The notes beneath the pieces are model-generated. The model saw nothing but the letters and a program-made list of their open reading frames with translations. It ran no database searches and was not told the origin of the DNA. Shown piece by piece: positions 50,687-61,625 of a DNA stretch of 64,000 bases. The stretch spans positions 4,402,001-4,466,000 of the forward strand of contig JAMPIQ010000001.1 of the NCBI GenBank assembly GCA_024699855.1, read 5' to 3'. How positions within the stretch are numbered: the stretch's first letter is position 1; each line of letters opens with the position of its first letter. The DNA comes from Aphelenchoides besseyi. Its lineage: Eukaryota; Nematoda; Chromadorea; Rhabditida; Aphelenchoididae. The translations under genes and the position numbers were made by a program.

Positions 50687-53516
50687 CAAAACCTCAATGG
50701 AACAATCCAAGCGAGTTCTACTCCAATTCCTATCAGAATCAACAAGGCTTCGTACCAACCAGTGCCTTCGGAGTGAGCAATCAGTATGGAGGACAAAATA
50801 CAAATTACGGAGGTAAATATTGTAATCTCTTGAGTGCGAACAAACGAAGACGTTTTGCACGAGAACACAAACCACCGGATCATTAGCGGATTTGAGCCGC
50901 AAAAAGTACCCGCTGTTTTAGGCGGATTACTCGAATGTGTTCATTAGCTGAAATGAAAACTGATCCACTAATGACTCATTAAACGAAAACAACATCTTTA
51001 ATCGAAAACTTTCTATTTTTAGGTTTCAATCGGCCATTTTTTACACGACCTGGTAGTTTTGTACCCTACGGTAGCAGTTACGGCGGGACTGTTGGCGGTG
51101 GCTCATCTCAAGGCTCAACCGGATCGACAACTAACGCTCAAAACACGCCGGAAAGCGATGAAAATGTGGCATCACCTCACAATCCAAATCCCGAACACGT
51201 CAACCCACCAAATCCAATTTCGACGCCAAATGCTGGAATGGGAACTCAAATGGCAAATGCAGCAAACGTAATAACAAGCGGAATGCCAAGTCCAATGCCC
51301 GGAGCTGGACTAAATATGAACGTTCCCGTTCCAATGAATCCGATGTTTGGAAACGGCGGTTACATGGGCACTCAGATTGCAGATGTAAGTCATTTAACCG
51401 ACCAATTGATGGCATTCAAAAACACCAATTACTCCAAGTATTTCTCTCTGAAAGTGCAAACCGAGCAAATTGCATTCGTCAAATTGAAATCGCAACCTTC
51501 AACTTACACATTAAAATATCTAAAGGCGGTTTCAAGCAGACAATGTTGTATTACCTTATCGTCCAGTTAATCTTATGTTTCCAGTCGAAAAGTACAATTT
51601 CATTCTTAACTACGATTTAAAACTGCAAAAATTCTTATTGTTCAACTAATTACAGACAATGAATCCAAACGGTGGTTACGGAGCAATGGCCGGAAACCCA
51701 ATGAACGGCGCCATGAATCAGTGGCCAAGTAATCAACAATACGGAATGACGAACAGTTGGGAATCTCACCACAAATCTTAGTGACTGACTGTTTTAGATT
51801 GTTTTGGACCGGGATGCAACACGGGCGCATTTCCGGGTGCAGCAATGAATCCGGCTGGCGGTTACGATTATCCGGCTACTGCGGGCTATGGAGCAAACTT
51901 AGGTCAAGCAACAGGTGAGCATCAGTTTTCTTCTTTTTTTCGCGGATCTTAACCAAAGTAATTGGATAGTTTAGGCGGTGGTGAAGATTATAATTCGGCA
52001 GAAGAATCTGCAGGCAAGAAACAACTTTAGCGGTGATCTCTAATAAATTTATTGTAGAAATAGCAGCAGGTGAAGATATTGAACAAGCGAATTTGCGTCG
52101 TTATGCCGAATATTTGAATCTCGTCAATCGCCGGTAAACTTCTTCGCCTAAAAATCATTACTTTCACTTAGTTATGGAATCGGAATGCCGGGACAAGGCA
52201 ATGGAGTGTCTCAAAATGTTCAACCAAACATTGCAAACGTAATAACAAATCCGAATGCCGGTGCAGTTGGCACTGGAACATTCGGAATGGGCGGCATAGA
52301 TTACGGTATGATGAATGGAAACGTGGAAACCATGAACACGCCAAACATCAACCCAACAGCTGGTGTTAGCGGCGGCATTTCAAGTACCGGTACATCAACA
52401 AGTCCTAGTGGTATGGGAGCGTTGGTTGGCCGTTATTCGTCACAACAACCAACGATGAACGGTTTTACAAGCGGAATTGTTGGCTATGGCTCATATATGC
52501 CACCAAATATCTACGAGACTCCAAACTATCCGGTTCAATGGCCAATGACCAACGCTTTAACCGGCTCGTCGATGAGTATGAATAACATGGCCGGTACGGG
52601 AAACAATATGGGTTATGGCATCGATAATTTTGGTCCGACTGGTGCAATACCGGCCGAGTACATGCAAATGACACCAATGCCTTTGCCTTCTCCAGCACCC
52701 TACGGATACGCAGCAGGAATGACATATCCGATGTCCGGAACCGTTTATCCTCAAAATGTGATGCCGCAAATCTACCAAGGACTCAGTGCATCCACTGGAC
52801 CACCAATAAATCCGCCGGAGTTGATATCAAAGTCGCACGAAAAATCATCACAAGAAAGTAGTGCGACATCTCACGAACATTCCACACCGCAATCGCTTCC
52901 ACCAGCAACCTCAATCCAAGCTTTAACACAACAAGTTGGTTTCTTCGTTAGCCAATTTCATATTTCCGTTTAGATTCGTCGTCTTCCTGCTGTTCTTTAC
53001 GTTGATTCAAAAGATACTGATGGTCGACACGTTGAAAATCTCTTGCGCGACACCTATGGATTACCGTTGGTTTCGTTCTACGTGGACAAAATTGACAAAC
53101 CGAAAGTCGTTGAAAAGTACTTGAATCAACTGACTGCTCACAAAGGATGTTAGTTGTTTGATTTAAACGCGGTGTAACTCCTGATTCTTTTAGTACCCTA
53201 TCTATTCATTTGCGGAACGTTCATTGGAAGTAAGTGAAATACGCGTGTGCAGTTCAACGATTTCTGTTTTAGGTCAAGAACACATCGAGAACTATCACAA
53301 ACAGAAACAGATACCCCAATTGGTTGAAGTAAGTTGTCTTCAGGCCGTCTTGTTTAACCCGATTCTTAGTACGTGTGTGGTGAAGAGAAGGACAAGAAGA
53401 ATGCTCATCGTCCGGGCTCACACAAAGAAGCAACAAAGAAGCGGAAATCGAGTGGAAGACACAAATCCCGAAGGCAACGTAAAAGTTCGACAAATCGGCA
53501 ATCAAGTCGAAAATAA
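50687..53516 (+). CDS. Low-complexity protein with degenerate glutaredoxin domain (5' incomplete)
   Basis: The N-terminal two thirds are Asn/Gly/Met/Pro-rich (KPQWNNPSEFYSNSYQNQQG, MNPMFGNGGYMGTQIAD, MSMNNMAGTGNNMGYG). A short acidic helical insert (EDIEQANLRRYAEYLNLV) interrupts it. The C-terminal domain reads LPAVLYVDSKDTDGRHVENL, VSFYVDKIDKPKVVEKYLNQ, LPYLFICGTFIG and SQEHIENYHKQKQIPQLVE. That is a glutaredoxin/thioredoxin-like fold with the cis-Pro region (LPYLFI) kept but the CPYC site replaced by DTDG, so it should not do dithiol chemistry. A Lys/Arg/Ser-rich tail follows. The first visible exon starts at 50687 (phase 1) after tttcag; no credible ATG exon was found upstream. One intron (52014-52057) is GC-AG. 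The basic tail and low complexity suggest RNA or matrix binding, which is inference only. Confidence 0.72.
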
Positions 53517-54997
53517 TTCAATAGTTTGCTCTCAACCAAACAAAACATACCGGTTTGTATTTATCTTTTACCGTTTAACTTATTCCCATTTGATTGTCCC
53601 TCACGTTTCGAGTTCTAAGTTCTTTTCGCCTTAATTTCTAATAAGCACATTCGATGTCTTACAAGAATAAACAAATTTGTCCTCATGTAATTCGATTCCA
53701 CAATATTTGAAGCTGTTGGCATACTTATTGGCTTATCCATCGGACTCAATTATCGGATTGCAACCACTTGCCGTTTTGCGCAGTCCATTTGTCCATTACC
53801 CTCACAGTTAGACCGCCTTAGATTTCGCGGATTTGTTTCCAAAACGCGACACATAGCAGGTGGCGATGTTCCATCTACGGTTCCCATTTCATCGACTTCT
53901 GGCCAGCTGTAGAGAAGTGTGTCCGTCTGTTCGTTTATGTGGACAAGTTCGAAGAAAAATTACAGCCCTTGACCGTTGTTCCGACTCGAATTGATGAGCA
54001 GAACTGTTCAATTGAAAAGCATGACCGTGTCATTACGACAACCACGCTCTCAATTGACTAATTGGCATGTTTTGTTGCGATGACCATTCGATCGTTTCGT
54101 ATTCACTATTTCTTGGCGGCTTTTGTCAGAAAAAGTTTGTCGAAACGGCAGATGAATGTTCCGAATAAAAGTTGATTCAAATTCAATTGTTTCGCGTCAT
54201 CTGGTCAAATTCCTCAAACAAACGACCTCCTCTAAACAAATGCAAATTCTGAGTTATGGATCAACGGTCACCTGCACTAGCTTGTCGCATTTCAAATCGC
54301 ACAAGACAAATCGGCGTAAATTGGAAACCGATCAGCAAGATCGTTTATGAGGCCATTGCGGGGTATCCTGCAGCGATCCGAAAGCTCTTCGGTCGGCAAT
54401 CAGCCGTTTCGCCGCAAAAACTTTTTGACCTTTTCGACGGTCAGAAAAGTCGGTAATTTGCTTAGAAGATTTGGCTCATTTTGTTCAATTTTATGTGAAT
54501 TCATGATGGAACTTAATTAGCGAACGAAATCCAACAGCGCTACAAAACTCACCTGCTCCTCAAGAGTTACTGTAATGAACAAGAGCGCGTCATAACAATA
54601 TCCATTCTCTCGTTAATGCGAGTACTCTTTTAGCGCCTCTAATCCTCGGGAAAAACCAACAAGTTGAGTGGATTAAGAATATTAAGCGGGAATCTCGATC
54701 GTACTTGACGTCTGCAAGTCTCGATCTGTCACGCGCATTGAATAATCTTGACACTGTTGTTCATTGTTCGTGAGTGCCAATTGGGACGAGGACTTCCGAT
54801 CGTTTGGACAACGAAGTCAATTCGTCTTACGCAACCGGCAGCGGATTACGAGGGCGAACTAATTGAGGTTAAGAATTGGAAATCAGAAAGACAGTAGCAG
54901 ACATTTGAACGTTTGAGTGTTTAAGCAGATTGGTTTATTGTTCGAAGAAAGTACAAACACCCGAATTGATGGCAATTCGATGTGGAGAACTGATTGA
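53517..54997. other. Intergenic between convergent genes, no gene seen
   Basis: 1.5 kb between the stops of the glutaredoxin-like gene (+) and the bHLH gene (-). A minus-strand AATAAA (54939-54934) belongs to the bHLH gene. No coding or RNA feature was recognised. Confidence 0.5.
54934..54939 (-). terminator. Poly(A) signal AATAAA, bHLH gene
   Basis: Minus-strand hexamer beginning 59 bp beyond the bHLH stop codon. Confidence 0.6.
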
Positions 54998-55889
54998 TTA
55001 CTTTCCGGCCTCGTTTCTTATTGATCGATTCATCATTGTTGGAACACAAGAGTAGCAAGCACATGCAGATGTGGGATTGAATTGTTTCATACAAAAACCC
55101 ATTGGTAGAAACGGTCTTCCAGCGTGTGATTGAAAATTGAAAGCGGCGAGAAGTGCCATCGGAAATGCGGGAATCGGTGTTGGACAATTTGGAGTGACGA
55201 TCGGCGGCGGAAATCGAATGGGTGGAACGGGTATTTGAGCTGTTGACGATTCTTTTGGTGTTGTCGCTGAAATCGTCGGAGTGGTTTTTAAGCGTGGTGT
55301 TGAGGTTGTTGGTGAAACTGAAGGAGCTTCAATTGGTGGAAGTGGAGGCAACGGTTTTAGCGTTGAAAGTTGCTCTTTGCTCAACATACCACGCAACTGC
55401 CCGTTTTCAGTGTTCACATCACTTATTCGTTTGTTCATATTTCGAATACTAAACTGACGATCAAAGATCCTGGATCTAGAAAAACTTACCAATTACTCGC
55501 CAAAATAATCGTGTTGATTTTGCTCAAACGTCGTGAATTCGCGTTTTGAGAGTACGGTAGAACGGATCGTAATTCGTCAAGAGCGTCGTTAAGATCGTGC
55601 ATTCGCCGTCTTTCGCGTGAATTAATGGATGTTCGTAAAACATTTTGTTCCTGTAACAAAAACGATTTTGATATCTAAAATGGAAACCAACCTCCACTGT
55701 CAACTTTTCCAATCGTTTTCGATTACGATCGCAATTCGATCGTCGACGGCGAACATAGGGTTCCAATTCTTCATCGATTGGCAAAGAGAATCCACGCTGA
55801 AATCGAAGTGATCAGCAGTCAATCGATGAACTCACTCGTCGTATACTCGAAGAACCATCGGAATCACTCGCATTAGACGGTGTAGACAT
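54998..55889 (-). CDS. bHLH transcription factor, BHLHE22/hlh-17-like
   Basis: Class-A bHLH regulator; in animals this group acts in neurons and glia. The start [18 protein letters not shown] is followed by [20 protein letters not shown]. The bHLH domain has the basic region [19 protein letters not shown], then [17 protein letters not shown] and INTIILASN, which match BHLHE22/23-Olig-type factors ([12 protein letters not shown]...LRxVIPY...RKLSKIxTLLLAKN). After a 41-nt intron (acceptor tcagtttag) comes [19 protein letters not shown]. The remainder is Pro/Thr-rich ([22 protein letters not shown]) with a Cys-containing end. Other acceptors inside the same intron would create a stop or an implausible 20-nt intron. 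It is divergent from the glutamate receptor gene with about 540 bp between starts. Confidence 0.82.
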
Positions 55890-56426
55890 CTGTAGAAAGC
55901 GTCACGGGTTGTTTCAATTTGTTCAAGATGGTAAACTGACGACTATTTTGAATTGTCGTTTTTCGGTTTTCGTTTCGCCTCATTGCTAATGTAAATGTCG
56001 CGCGCAGATCAACGGCAATTGGGCGTGGTCTCGACAAGCGATTGGTCGACGATCCGCAGAAGCAGGCGGGACTTTGCGGTGATCGTATTTGAAGATCGGC
56101 GGGAGGTCTTCGGATACTGTACATCTTGTTGTGTTCGAATTCAAAACCAACACTCTAAACTCCCAAGGGCATTTGGGCTCAACAATGAAAAGCGGAACAT
56201 TGAGACGCAAATTTGGAACGAGGAATGAGCGAAAGCAAGACTATCAACACCATCTAATCTCAACTATTTTCCTTCTTCTCACTCAATTTGTCGTCAAAAG
56301 TCCCAATGTTGAGAAGAAGCGTCGTAATGGAATTTCCTTCGTCTTCGTCTTCTTTATCGTCCACTTCGAAATTTCGCTTACAAACCGCCGCCGTCCAACT
56401 TTTTCAATTCGAATTGAACGCAAAAA
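55890..56426. other. Divergent promoter region, bHLH / glutamate receptor
   Basis: About 540 bp between the two divergent starts, presumably shared regulatory DNA. Open frames in it (for example on the plus strand from 56089) overlap the receptor's first exon in other frames and are not called. Confidence 0.5.
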
Positions 56427-59400
56427 ATGTGGACATCGACGGCGCATATCGCGATACTTTGGTTTTTCGTTCTCTTCACACCAACTCACTCTTTTCGTTA
56501 TACAATCGGTAAATGGAGCTTCAGATTAATGAGGTCATTCTAAATGTTTAGGTGCAATATTGAGACAGAAAGAAGACGCTCATTTGAGAGCTGCACTGAA
56601 CTTTGCTGTCCATTGGATCAATGATCATCATCCCGAGCTGGGAAACTTCGGTCTTCGCGTTCAATCAATTCAACCAGGAGATCACTATGGAGCTATTCAA
56701 AGCAGTAAGTCGGTTGATAAGTTCGCTTCGATTTCAATCTTCAGCCTGTCGATTGCTGGAAAAAGAAAAGATTTTTGGTTTATTTGCACCGGCTGACAAC
56801 GCATTGGCATCTCAACTAACCCGTTTAACTGATTCGGTAATGTCCGTTCGACAGCCTATTTATACTTGCGAGCTTTCAGGTTGATCTACCTTTGTACACG
56901 GTGACCGACAGTTTTGCGCCAAGTGGAGTTCAAACAGTCGAATTGAAAACTCATCGACTGAAACCCATTTGGGGTACTAGAATCGAGCTCTTTCCACGAG
57001 AACAACTCTACGAAGCACTAAGCGATCTGATCAAACACTGGCGATGGACACGGGTTGTTGTTGTTTATGCGGAAATTGAACGTAAGACTTCAAATTTATC
57101 ATTTAAGTTTTGTGTTTAGGTGTTACACGTTTAATCTCATATCTCGAAAAGGAACAATACGCATCTATTCGATTTGAATTTGTGCGCGTTGAAAGTGGAA
57201 GATTCCTCGAAGCTACGACAAAGGTATATAAGCGATACAGCGAATAAATTAAACGGTTTCGTTAGATAAAGAAGTTAAAAGAATGTGACGATGTTCAGGA
57301 AGATTGTGCAGAGTTTCGGCGCATTATGGTTGTAAGTGAACATGAGTTTAAACTCGTGATTTAAACAACATTCAGGATATGAATCCGCAAGATTCATATT
57401 CGTTCTTTTTGGCTGCCCTACAAACCGGATTTATCGAACTAAAACATTGGTTTTTGTTAACATCAATGGTAAATTCTGTTTGAAAGAGCTGTTAAAAAGT
57501 TTTTAGGATCTGCAAAACATGGACATGGAACTGGTAAGCTACTAAACTTCGTTCTTAATGTACTTTTAGTTTCGTCATAATCACGCTCGTTTCATTGCTG
57601 TTGATCTTGTTTCGCCTGAATTTCAACGAATAGAACGGGAATTCAATTTTAATGAATTCAAACAACAAATTATTTCTAATTGGACTTTTGAGAACGAAAA
57701 CACAATGGCATTGAAAATGGTGAGGAGTGCTGTTGGATCTTAACTTTGTTTTAGTCTGAAGCCATCTTAGCATTTGACGGCGTCTATTTGGCTGCACGTT
57801 CACTTTCCAACATGAGTCAGGAGTATCCGATAAAAACCGATCTACATACGACAAGATGCAGAACAACAACTCGTGGTTATGTTCCTTATCGTTATGGTCG
57901 AAAACTAATAGATGAGATTAAGAACAACGTTTCTTAACTTATGAAACAATACTCTATAAGCATTTTTAGACTATGTTGGGACTAAGCAGTGATTTAAGTC
58001 GTGTTGGAAGAATTGGTGCGGCTCTTAATTTTTCCTTTCGAATTCAACTTTTGGGCTTTCAAGGCGATATATCGGATATTGGATACTGGGCAAGTGAATT
58101 TGCGTGCTTTAATGAACTGTTGGATTTAGGAGCCGATTTCTGATGTAAACGTCAACATGTCCCAAGATTCTCGCGCTCAGTTACAAGACAACGTAAAAGT
58201 ATCGGACGAATTGAAACCGCATTTTCGTGTGACGACAATCATGGAACGACCGTACGTGATGTTGAAGAAGAATCATTTTGAATTGGATCAAAACTCACAG
58301 TTTGAAGGCTTTTGCATCGATCTACTTCACGAGTTATCCAATGATCTTGGTTCGACTTCGTTTTGTATGCTAAACTAAAATTGTTTAGGTTTCACGTACA
58401 CACTGCACATCGTCAAGGATGGTCAATATGGATCGGTTAACAACGGTTCGTGGAATGGACTTATAGGTGAACTATTACGAGGCGTAAGCAACATATTCGC
58501 GAGCCATAAACTCAAATAAATTAGGAGGCGGATATGGTTGTTGCTCCATTTACAGCAAATTTCCGTCGTGCAGGTGTTTGTTGTCATTCCATATTAACTG
58601 TAAAAAAATTTGTTTTAGAAGTTGTCGATTTCACGAAGGTTCTTTTCACAACATCAATTTGATCGAAATTTAGCGTTTTAGCCATTTCTTTCCTTAGGAA
58701 TATCTATTCTTTTGTAAGTACGAAGGTTTTTCGTAATCACTAATCTGATTCAGCAAAATTCCAACCGATCAACAACCCGATTTCTTCTCCTTTCTCAATC
58801 CACTATCATTGGAAATTTGGGTTTCGGTTTTGGCCTCAATATTCGGTTTATCTGTCGGCATGTATTTGTATGTTTGTTTTGCAATGTTATTTAAGTTCAG
58901 AATACTTTAGAGTCGCCCAGATTTCACCGGGTAAGTGAAGTTTGTATCGGATTCAATAGTTCGAAGTTATTTTGATACTGCATCATATATGGCTATTTGG
59001 TAAAATACTCCAACATAATATTGTTGTGTTCTTTCAGGCGAATGGAACTTCAATTTCAGTTGTTGTACAGCACATCAACCACATTGCGGAGCTAAATATG
59101 AAGCGAACGAATCGGTTGAGCTCTCCAACAACTACAGCTTCTGGAATACTTTGTGGTACGTTTGTTCAACGATGTTGAAAGGTTTGTTCAAGATAACAAA
59201 AGCATTTAAAATGACCTGTAGGTGGTTGTGATTTTGGACCGAGAGCAATGTCGACACGAATGTTGGGAGCTGCATGGTGGCTTTTTACTTTGGTTTTTCT
59301 GCGATTCTGCTCTTGGCAACATCATTTTTGTTTTAGGTAGTGGTTTCCGCATACACTGCTAATCTGGCAGCTGTTCTCACAGTTTCTAAACCGCACATTC

Positions 59401-60299
59401 CGATTCGTTCCTTAGATGATCTGGTAGTAATGCTTATCGTTTGTAACTGTTAGATAATTTTTCAGGCCAATCAGACGTCCATTTTGTACGGAACGATCAA
59501 AGGAGGTATGTTGATTACTCCCTGTATTCATCTACTCATATTTTAGGATCAACAATGCAGTTTTTTCAAGTAACAATCGAACTTAAGCTCACAAACTCGT
59601 TTGTTGTTTAGGAGTCCAAAATTCCAAGTCACGTGAAAATGTGGAAGACGATGATGAAACAAGAGAAGCAGGTCTTTGTTTCTTCTAATCGTGCTGGAGT
59701 CGAAAAGGTTCTAACTCAAAACTACGCGTATTTGATGGAATCAACATCATTAGAATATGAGACTCAACAGAATTGTAATTTGACTCAAATCGGTGGAGTT
59801 CTCGGCTCTAAAGGCTACGGAATTGCTTTACAAAAGAAAAGCGAATGGACAGATCGAATATCGAGGTACGTTTAGCTGAAGGCAATGACAGACGAAAAGG
59901 TGTTCAGACAAATTCTTTTGTATCAAAAGCGTGGAGTGATTGAAATGAAAAAACAGAAATGGTGGAGAAGTAAGGGAGCGGCATGTCAAGGCGTGGGTTC
60001 TGCTGTCAATCAACAACGTGTGTCGTTGAGTCTCTACAACGTTTTTGGTCTCTTTATAATTCTATTCAGCGGGTTGTTGTAAGTCGATGGGTATGAAATG
60101 CTCATATTCTGTGGTTTCCAGTTTCTCTGCGATCGCTGTTCTGCTGGAATTCTTCGTGCGATCACGGAAAGTTTCGAAAGCTGAAATCAAAGAAGAAATT
60201 CGATTTGGTTTGGGACTCTCGAACAGCGCCGTTGACCATCGAACACGTAAAGAACGTGCCCATCGACAACAGTCGAATAACACCGAGGAAACGAAATGA
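56427..60299 (+). CDS. Kainate-class ionotropic glutamate receptor
   Basis: Ligand-gated cation channel subunit. Exon 1 (56427-56508) encodes a signal peptide ([16 protein letters not shown]). The amino-terminal domain follows ([35 protein letters not shown]). Lobe S1 has [35 protein letters not shown] and the ligand Arg region NFRRAEVVDFTK. TM1 reads [19 protein letters not shown]. The pore region is [20 protein letters not shown], with the gating motif [13 protein letters not shown]. Lobe S2 has [15 protein letters not shown] and [20 protein letters not shown], the latter typical of kainate subunits. TM4 is near [14 protein letters not shown]. Glutamate-contacting Arg, Ser-Thr and Glu are all present. 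The residue at the Q/R site is Lys (codon 59178-59180). About 20 introns of 40-66 nt. Cytoplasmic tail ends TEETK. Confidence 0.9.
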
Positions 60300-60327
60300 T
60301 TGCCCATCATTTGTGTTTATTTATAAC

Positions 60328-60333
60328 AATAAA
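60328..60333 (+). terminator. Poly(A) signal AATAAA, glutamate receptor
   Basis: It lies 29 bp after the receptor stop. Confidence 0.65.
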
Positions 60334-60354
60334 CGTCTTCAACATACAGATCAC

Positions 60355-60360
60355 TTTATT
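60355..60360 (-). terminator. Poly(A) signal AATAAA, SUMO
   Basis: Minus-strand hexamer 102 bp past the SUMO stop, so the SUMO 3' end reaches close to or overlaps the receptor's 3' end. Confidence 0.55.
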
Positions 60361-60461
60361 TACCAGAACACGTATGCACGTTCTGGATGAAATAAATAAC
60401 AGCAAAGGATAGTAATAAGTGCAACTGAGAGAGAGAAAAAGGTTAATTGAAGATCTTATGT

Positions 60462-60810
60462 TTATTTCATGGCATTACCGCCGAGTTGTTCTTGGTAAAC
60501 TTCAATGACGTCGTCGTCTTCCATACCTAGACTTTTGGGAGTGTCTTCGTCGTTGATGCGACGACCATCGAATAAGAAACGCAAAGAACCAATTGCTACG
60601 CCGGTACGTTCAGCGTACGATTTTTTGAGTTTTCCCATGCTTGTGCCGTACTTCACTCGAAAATGAACCTCGTTTGCATCCTGAAAGTCAATGTAAACAA
60701 AGATCAAGAGACCCATTAACCTGTCCGACGACTTTCAATTTGATGTATTCGCCTTGTCCAGCTGCTTGATTGTCACCACCGGCCGTTTGATCACCACCAT
60801 TGTCCGACAT
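60462..60810 (-). CDS. smo-1: SUMO, small ubiquitin-like modifier
   Basis: Ubiquitin-like protein modifier. Exons 60810-60721 and 60680-60462 give 102 residues. [20 protein letters not shown] is the flexible N-terminus, then [10 protein letters not shown] and [40 protein letters not shown] and [16 protein letters not shown] complete the beta-grasp fold. The diglycine is followed by NAMK, which a SUMO protease must remove. No obvious psi-K-x-E site is seen in the N-terminal extension, which argues against SUMO2/3-style chains and fits the single nematode SMO-1. Confidence 0.95.
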
Positions 60811-61625
60811 CTTTAACGTGCAAAAGAATGAAGAAGAATAAAGAAACTGAAAGCATCGAAAGAATTGAAATCGACCAAAAAACAGGTTCACGAACACGCC
60901 AAAAATATCCGCCGATCAAACAGTTCGATCCACAAAATTGTGTTCTCAGTAAACAGATCACTGTATTTGTCTAAAAAAACAGCAGTGACATTAAACATCG
61001 TGTGTATCTAGCATGTAAATAGGAGGAACATGTGAGAGAAAGCGAACGGACGCACATAAACGCCAAGCCAACGAGTTAGTTTGCCCGCCCAAGTGCGTTT
61101 ATTTCTCGCCACAAATAGGAACGATGAAGTCGTTACAAGACAAAACGAACTGAATTTAAGCCAAATAACAACAAACGCCGTCAAGTGCATCGGTCGATGA
61201 AAACTCTGACTTGCTGTTGACAATTTTACATTCGCAAATGAAATCGATTGGGAAATCAATTGGACACGACGCTCAACTGCTTCTGTCGCTATTAAATTTT
61301 GAAATCGCAGACGAGAGAAACAGACACAATCGCGTGCTCTCTGATGTGCGTACAACCAACACGATTCCCGTTTAGGAGGAGAACTTTTACTCTTCAGAAA
61401 TCGCTCGTGGAGTCCTTTTCTTAGTTTGCTGCGTAAGCAAAAACCTTTTGAATCTTTTCTGTTGGTTAGGGATTCAGAAAATGCAAATCAGTTTGCTTCC
61501 CATTCACTTGTCTTTCGCACCTTTCTATTTAACTTCTCACAAAATTGTGGTACAGAAATTTTGTTGTTTATAATCAAAACAAGAGTAACGAATGATTAGC
61601 GACTATGCAAGACATTAGTGAGATA
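60811..61625. other. Intergenic, SUMO promoter and CAD 3' side
   Basis: 815 bp between the SUMO start and the CAD stop, both minus. The 115-codon minus frame at 61008-61355 has no domain or splice support. No RNA gene was recognised. Confidence 0.45.

Noticed and set aside
55454..55490. A 20-nt intron in the bHLH gene
   Set aside because: The acceptor ccag would restore frame but is far too short; the acceptor tcagtttag gives a 41-nt intron in the same frame.
57555..57869. Minus-strand open frame inside the glutamate receptor
   Set aside because: Shadow of receptor exons; those exons join in frame to give ligand-domain sequence.
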